NCBI GenBank assembly: GCA_026125925.1
Contig: JAHCKF010000142.1
Location: forward strand, 1 to 8,203
Origin: Pseudolabrys sp.
GTDB lineage: Bacteria; Pseudomonadota; Alphaproteobacteria; Rhizobiales; Xanthobacteraceae
Direction: 5' to 3'
Length of the DNA: 8,203 nt
In this document: piece after piece, positions 4,840 through 8,203 of the stretch
Layout: every line of letters begins with the position of its first letter
Position numbering within the stretch: the first letter of the stretch is position 1
Position numbers and translations under genes: made by a program
The notes under the pieces: model-generated
The model's input: the letters and a program-made list of their open reading frames with translations, nothing else
What the model was told of the DNA's origin: nothing
The model's database searches: none

Positions 4840-5766
4840 CTAGCCGAGCGTCACCCGGACGATTTCCGGCGGCACGCCGAGGCGCAGCGGCACCTTGCTG
4901 GTGCCCAGCCCGCCGGACACGATCAGATGCCTGCCCTGCTCGACAACATGGCCGTAGGCGAAGCGGGCGCCATATTGCGATGGCGTCCACACCGGCGGTA
5001 CCAGCGGCAGCCGGATCTGGCCACCATGGGTATGACCGGCGAGCGTCAGCGATACCCGGTCCGGAACCTGGGTGAAGATGTCCGGCTCGTGGACCAGCAG
5101 GATGACCGGATCGTCGGTATCGACCTTACGCAAGGTGCCGGGCAAATCGTCGACGCCCCGGAACCGGCCATGACCGATGCGATAGGCGAGCTGGTCGCCA
5201 AGCCCGGCGAGCCAGAACCGCGCGCCGGGTTCGCCCAGCAGCACCACGTCGTTTTCCATGGGCGCCAGGCGCACATTCTTGAGCGCGGCGCGGGTCGGCT
5301 CGATGCCGTGCCACCAGTCGTGATTGCCGAGAATGGAATAGACCCCAAGCGGCGCTTTGAGCCGCGACAGCTCATAGGACCACACTTCCGGCGGCACCAC
5401 TTCGGTGACGAAGCGATGCGTGGCGAAATAGTCGCCGAGCAGCACGATGAGATCGCTGGACAAGGCATTGGCGGCGTCGACCACCTGGCGTACGCGCTCG
5501 ACGCCCATGTTCGGCCCGCCGGCATGGATGTCGGCGATCGCCGTGATGGTCAGACGCTGACCGGCGCGCCAGCGCGGCGGCCGCAAGGTATAATCGGTGA
5601 TGACGAGGCTGTTGGCGGCTTCCATCGCTGCATAGGCGGTCGTGCCCGGCGCGACGATGGCGCCGGCGCCGGCCAGGCCGAGGCCGGTCTTGAGCAGTCC
5701 GCGCCGGGTGATGACCCGCGACGGAGGCGGCGCGGGTGCGAACCGGCTGGGCGCGTCGATCGTCAT
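4840..5766 (-). CDS. Tat-exported calcineurin-like metallophosphoesterase
   Basis: This is a 308-residue protein. Residues 1-46 form a twin-arginine signal: ITRRGLLKTG with R21-R22, a Gly/Ala-rich hydrophobic stretch and a likely cut after AYA (44-46). The mature part has the full metal-site series: D79-x-H81 (DIHAG), G111-D112, G147-N148-H149-D150 (GNHD), H226 (VHEPD) and G244-H245-T246-H247 (GHTHGG). The layout matches the YaeI/YkuE-like group of phosphodiesterases, cofactor-loaded enzymes that may act on phospholipids or envelope phosphodiesters; the real substrate is unknown. Tat export fits a protein that folds with its metals in the cytoplasm. The start lies 9 nt after the stop of the extensin-like gene, so the two are probably one operon. 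No clear Shine-Dalgarno is seen, which suggests translational coupling. Confidence 0.9.
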   Translation of the reverse strand: MTIDAPSRFAPAPPPSRVITRRGLLKTGLGLAGAGAIVAPGTTAYAAMEAANSLVITDYTLRPPRWRAGQRLTITAIADIHAGGPNMGVERVRQVVDAANALSSDLIVLLGDYFATHRFVTEVVPPEVWSYELSRLKAPLGVYSILGNHDWWHGIEPTRAALKNVRLAPMENDVVLLGEPGARFWLAGLGDQLAYRIGHGRFRGVDDLPGTLRKVDTDDPVILLVHEPDIFTQVPDRVSLTLAGHTHGGQIRLPLVPPVWTPSQYGARFAYGHVVEQGRHLIVSGGLGTSKVPLRLGVPPEIVRVTLG

Positions 5767-5775
5767 GCTTTCGGC

Positions 5776-6789
5776 CTAGCGCAAAAGGTTGAAAGGAAAG
5801 TGCACGCGAGGGCGCGTTTTTCGGTGTTTCGCCGGCGGCCGGGGTCGCGGCAACGGCACATCGACCAGCGCGATCTCGACGCGCGGCGGTTTGGCGGCCT
5901 TGGCGCCGACAGGTTTGGCGTCGACCGGTTTATCGGGAGCCGCTTTATCGGCTCCGTCGTCATGCGCCTGCTCGGGCTTGGCCGCATCGTCGGCCTTGGC
6001 AACTTCGGCCGGCTTGGGCGGCGGCGGTGGTGGGGGCGGCTCGAGCACGTTCCATTGGCAGATGCGGTAGCCGTTGCGGCGCGCCGCCAGATCGACGTGG
6101 ATGTGCTCCTCGTGATAGCCGTCCGACCCCGGCCCCAGCACCGTGGTGAAGCGCTCGCAGGCGGAATCGTGCAAGTCGGTGCGGATATCCTTGCCGAACG
6201 TCTTGTCGGTCAGCATCGCCACCTTCTTGTCGGCAAAGGTGAGGCTGCGGATATCGACTGCGTTGCCCTTGCCGTGTTCGCTGACCTTGGCGCCGAACAC
6301 GCGGTTGCGGCCGCGGCAACTGTAATCGTCATAAGTCTCGACGCTGGCGAGCGTCATTCCGGCCTTGGCGACACGAACGGTGACGTCATCGCGCACCCAC
6401 AGGGCGAACTGCTCCGCCATCTCACAGCGCAGCAGCGGCGCCGGCCTGATCTCGACGCGCCGGCCCTTCTCCACCTGGACGCTCTCCAGTTCGACCATGT
6501 CGTCGGCGCCGCAAATGCCGGGTCCGATCAGCCGAGGCATGACGGCAAGCGTCGCCATCTTTTCCAACCGCGTGCGGCAGGGTGACGGCGCCGACGTCAC
6601 CGCGGCGGAATTGAACTCGGCGCCGGCCGCCTCACGAAACGACAAGGGCTCGCGCCAGGGCGCCGGGGCCGAAGGCTTGGCCGGGCGCGGCTTGGGCAGC
6701 GGCACGTCATCGGCAAGGACGGGACCCGTCACGAGCGCCGCGCCAAAGATCCACGCCATCGCGATGCAAAATCTTGCCACCACCGACAT
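5776..6789 (-). CDS. Secreted extensin-like protein with M15/LAS-type metallopeptidase motifs
   Basis: This is a 337-residue protein. From the ATG at 6789 residues 1-26 make a good Sec signal ending PVLA before DD; in-frame starts at 6819 and 6867 would put a polar extension before it, so I prefer 6789. The Extensin-like_C domain (about 71-246) has cysteines at 71, 93, 122, 158, 211 and 244, probably forming disulfides. It also carries SEHGKGNAVD (170-179) and HEEHIH (226-231). These match the SxHxxGxAxD and ExxHxH zinc-site pattern of LAS/M15 peptidoglycan peptidases, giving likely ligands H172, D179 and H231. The tail has eight prolines (251-258), an Ala/Lys/Asp-rich linker and a basic end. 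DVPLPKPRP (28-36) recurs as DVPLPRPRP (310-318). It probably binds or trims peptidoglycan in the periplasm (inferred). It leads the operon with the phosphoesterase. Confidence 0.88.
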   Translation of the reverse strand: MSVVARFCIAMAWIFGAALVTGPVLADDVPLPKPRPAKPSAPAPWREPLSFREAAGAEFNSAAVTSAPSPCRTRLEKMATLAVMPRLIGPGICGADDMVELESVQVEKGRRVEIRPAPLLRCEMAEQFALWVRDDVTVRVAKAGMTLASVETYDDYSCRGRNRVFGAKVSEHGKGNAVDIRSLTFADKKVAMLTDKTFGKDIRTDLHDSACERFTTVLGPGSDGYHEEHIHVDLAARRNGYRICQWNVLEPPPPPPPPKPAEVAKADDAAKPEQAHDDGADKAAPDKPVDAKPVGAKAAKPPRVEIALVDVPLPRPRPPAKHRKTRPRVHFPFNLLR

Positions 6790-6976
6790 ACCGACCGATC
6801 TCTGCCATGAATCAGGCATTTGTGCGAGGCACAAAATCCTGAGCGGGACGCAACTGACCGTTTCCACAATGCGGGCGGCCCGCTAACCTGACGAACGGCT
6901 GGCGAGGGGCCAGCCCAAAAGCAACTGCTGCCGGCGACGGGAACACCCGCGCCCAAAAAACCGGAGAGGGAATGCC
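6790..6976. promoter_or_regulatory. Divergent intergenic region with three perfect hairpins
   Basis: This region separates the minus-strand extensin-like gene and the plus-strand ligase gene. It contains TTTGTGC-GAG-GCACAAA (6819-6835), GCGGGC-G-GCCCGC (6871-6883) and GGCTGGC-GAGGG-GCCAGCC (6897-6915), all perfect inverted repeats. The first lies 30 bp before the extensin-like start and looks operator-like. The third would fall in the 5' leader of the ligase mRNA. No promoter boxes could be assigned with confidence. Confidence 0.45.
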
Positions 6977-8203
6977 ATGCTCGGGCTGATGCAGGACTGG
7001 CCGATGTTGCTTCACCGCATCATCGACCATGCGGCGAAGTTTCACGGCGGCCGCAAGGTGGTGACGCGATCGGTCGAAGGGCCGATCGTTGAAACGACCT
7101 ATGCCGAAGTCCGTGCCCGCTCGCTCAAGGTGGCGCAGCGGCTGGAGAAGGACGGCATCAAGCTCGGAGACCGCGTCGCCACGCTCGCCTGGAACACCTG
7201 GCGGCATCTGGAGTGCTGGTACGGCATCCTCGGCGTCGGCGCCATCTATCACACCGTCAATCCGCGCCTGTTCCCCGACCAGATCGCCTGGATCATCAAC
7301 CATGCCGGCGACCGCATGATGTTCGTCGACATCACCTTCGTGCCGTTGATGGAGAAGATCCAGGACAAGGTGCCGTCGATCGAGAAATTCATCGTGCTCA
7401 CCGACAAGGCGCACATGCCGCAGACCACCTTGCGCGGCGCCGTGCCTTACGAGGACTGGATCGCCGAAGTCGACGGCGACTTCCAGTGGCGGCAGTTCGA
7501 CGAGAACACCGCGGCCGGCATGTGTTACACCTCCGGCACCACGGGCGATCCCAAGGGCGTCGTCTATTCGCATCGCTCCAATACGCTGCACGCCTTCATT
7601 GCCGCGCTGCCCGATTCCAAGAACCTCGCCTCGGCCGATGTGTGCATGCCGGTGGTGCCGTTCTTCCACGCCAATGGCTGGTCGCTCGCCTTCACGACGC
7701 CGATGGTCGGCGCCGAGCTGATCCTGCCCGGCGCCAAGATGGACGGCGCCTCGATCTATGAACTGCTGACGAAGTACAAGGTGTCGTTCACCGCGGCGGT
7801 GCCCACGATCTGGCTGATGCTGCTGCAGGACCTGGAAAAGACCGGCGGCACGCTGCCGGACCTCAAGCGCGTCGTCATCGGCGGCTCGGCCTGCCCGCGC
7901 GCCATGACCAAGACGTTCCAGGACAAATACGGCGTCGAAGTGATCCATGCCTGGGGCATGACCGAGATGAGCCCGCTCGGCTCGCTGTGCACCATGAAGC
8001 CGGAATACGCCAAGCTCACCGGCGACGCGCGCCTCGACGTGCAGATGAAGCAGGGCCATCCGCCGTTCGGCGTCGATATGAAGATCACCGACGACGCCGG
8101 CAAGGACCTGCCCTGGGACGGCAAGACCTTCGGCCGCCTCAAGGTGCGCGGGCCGGCGGTGGCCAAGGCCTATTACAAGGTCGAGCGCGATCCGGTGTTC
8201 GAG
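6977..8203 (+). CDS. Acyl-CoA ligase of the AMP-binding family (DmdB/FadD-like), 5' part
   Basis: The open frame runs off the window after 409 codons; about 540 residues are expected. The enzyme activates a fatty or related carboxylic acid with ATP through an acyl-adenylate to the CoA thioester. The phosphate-binding loop is YTSGTTGDPKGV (184-195), followed by VVPFFHANGW (226-235), IGGSACP (301-307) and the adenine-site AWGMTEMSP (325-333). The window ends just before the hinge GW-R-TGD and the C-terminal catalytic Lys domain. The N-terminus MLGLMQDWPMLLHRIIDHAA resembles 3-(methylthio)propionyl-CoA ligase (DmdB) and medium/long-chain ligases of Rhizobiales; which substrate applies is undecided. 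GGAGAGGG (6963-6970) lies 6 nt before the ATG at 6977. A nearer ATG at 6972 is out of frame. The gene is divergent from the extensin-like operon. Confidence 0.92.
   Translation, partial: MLGLMQDWPMLLHRIIDHAAKFHGGRKVVTRSVEGPIVETTYAEVRARSLKVAQRLEKDGIKLGDRVATLAWNTWRHLECWYGILGVGAIYHTVNPRLFPDQIAWIINHAGDRMMFVDITFVPLMEKIQDKVPSIEKFIVLTDKAHMPQTTLRGAVPYEDWIAEVDGDFQWRQFDENTAAGMCYTSGTTGDPKGVVYSHRSNTLHAFIAALPDSKNLASADVCMPVVPFFHANGWSLAFTTPMVGAELILPGAKMDGASIYELLTKYKVSFTAAVPTIWLMLLQDLEKTGGTLPDLKRVVIGGSACPRAMTKTFQDKYGVEVIHAWGMTEMSPLGSLCTMKPEYAKLTGDARLDVQMKQGHPPFGVDMKITDDAGKDLPWDGKTFGRLKVRGPAVAKAYYKVERDPVFE

Noticed and set aside
4759..6585. A 608-codon open frame on the plus strand
   Set aside because: It lies antisense to the phosphoesterase and extensin-like genes, whose motifs, signals and operon spacing are convincing. 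Its own translation is Arg/Gly/Asp-rich without domain character, as expected for shadow frames in GC-rich DNA.
6790..6867. N-terminal extension of the extensin-like protein from starts at 6867 (GTG) or 6819 (ATG)
   Set aside because: These would place a polar stretch before an otherwise standard Sec signal peptide that begins at 6789. No good ribosome-binding site supports either.
6812..8059. A 415-codon open frame on the minus strand
   Set aside because: It is antisense to the acyl-CoA ligase, which has all expected motifs. The translation is His/Arg/Gly-rich shadow sequence.
1..8203. CRISPR array, tRNA, rRNA, integrase or transposase
   Set aside because: No regularly spaced repeats, no tRNA cloverleaf and no mobile-element protein motifs were seen on either strand.

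Overview
The window looks like a chromosomal segment of a GC-rich alphaproteobacterium of the order Hyphomicrobiales (Rhizobiales), close to Bradyrhizobium, Rhodopseudomonas or Pseudolabrys. This rests on codon use, on several intergenic palindromic repeats of types I recall from those genomes, on a secreted extensin-like protein with PLPRPRP motifs, and on a possible EcfG-type promoter. I see no transposase, integrase, CRISPR array, rRNA or tRNA.

Layout. 1-158: C-terminal end of pyridoxamine 5'-phosphate oxidase (pdxH, +). 187-307: a long inverted repeat. 323-1075: a short-chain dehydrogenase/reductase (+). 1096-1146: a second repeat. 1146-1382: a small Cys/His protein on the minus strand. 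1585-2164: an AbrB/MazE-like antitoxin and a MazF/PemK-like toxin overlapping by 14 nt (+). 2168-2248: a paired REP-like element. 2283-3254: CorA metal transporter (-). 3472-3651: a 59-residue Gln-tract protein (-). 3652-4033: a comparatively AT-rich gene-free stretch. 4034-4711: an L,D-transpeptidase lipoprotein (+), closed by a strong terminator and another repeat. 4840-5766 and 5776-6789: a two-gene minus-strand unit made of an extensin-like, M15-like secreted protein followed by a Tat-exported metallophosphoesterase. 6977 to the end: the first 409 codons of an acyl-CoA ligase (+).

How the genes fit together. The centre is biased to the cell envelope. CorA lies in the inner membrane. The L,D-transpeptidase would cross-link peptidoglycan or anchor proteins to it. 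The extensin-like protein carries the metal-site pattern of LAS-type peptidoglycan peptidases. The phosphoesterase is predicted to be exported folded by the Tat system. The toxin-antitoxin pair is a self-contained module. The flanking metabolic genes (pdxH, reductase, acyl-CoA ligase) show no obvious link to each other.

The least expected points are two divergent genes around 1380-1585 that both lack a Shine-Dalgarno sequence and both have promoter-like elements ending 7-8 nt before the ATG, so both may be leaderless; the unrecognised 59-residue protein; the metallopeptidase signature and duplicated proline motif in the extensin-like protein; and a different palindromic repeat at each convergent gene junction. 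I did not find a convincing new multi-gene defence or mobile system.
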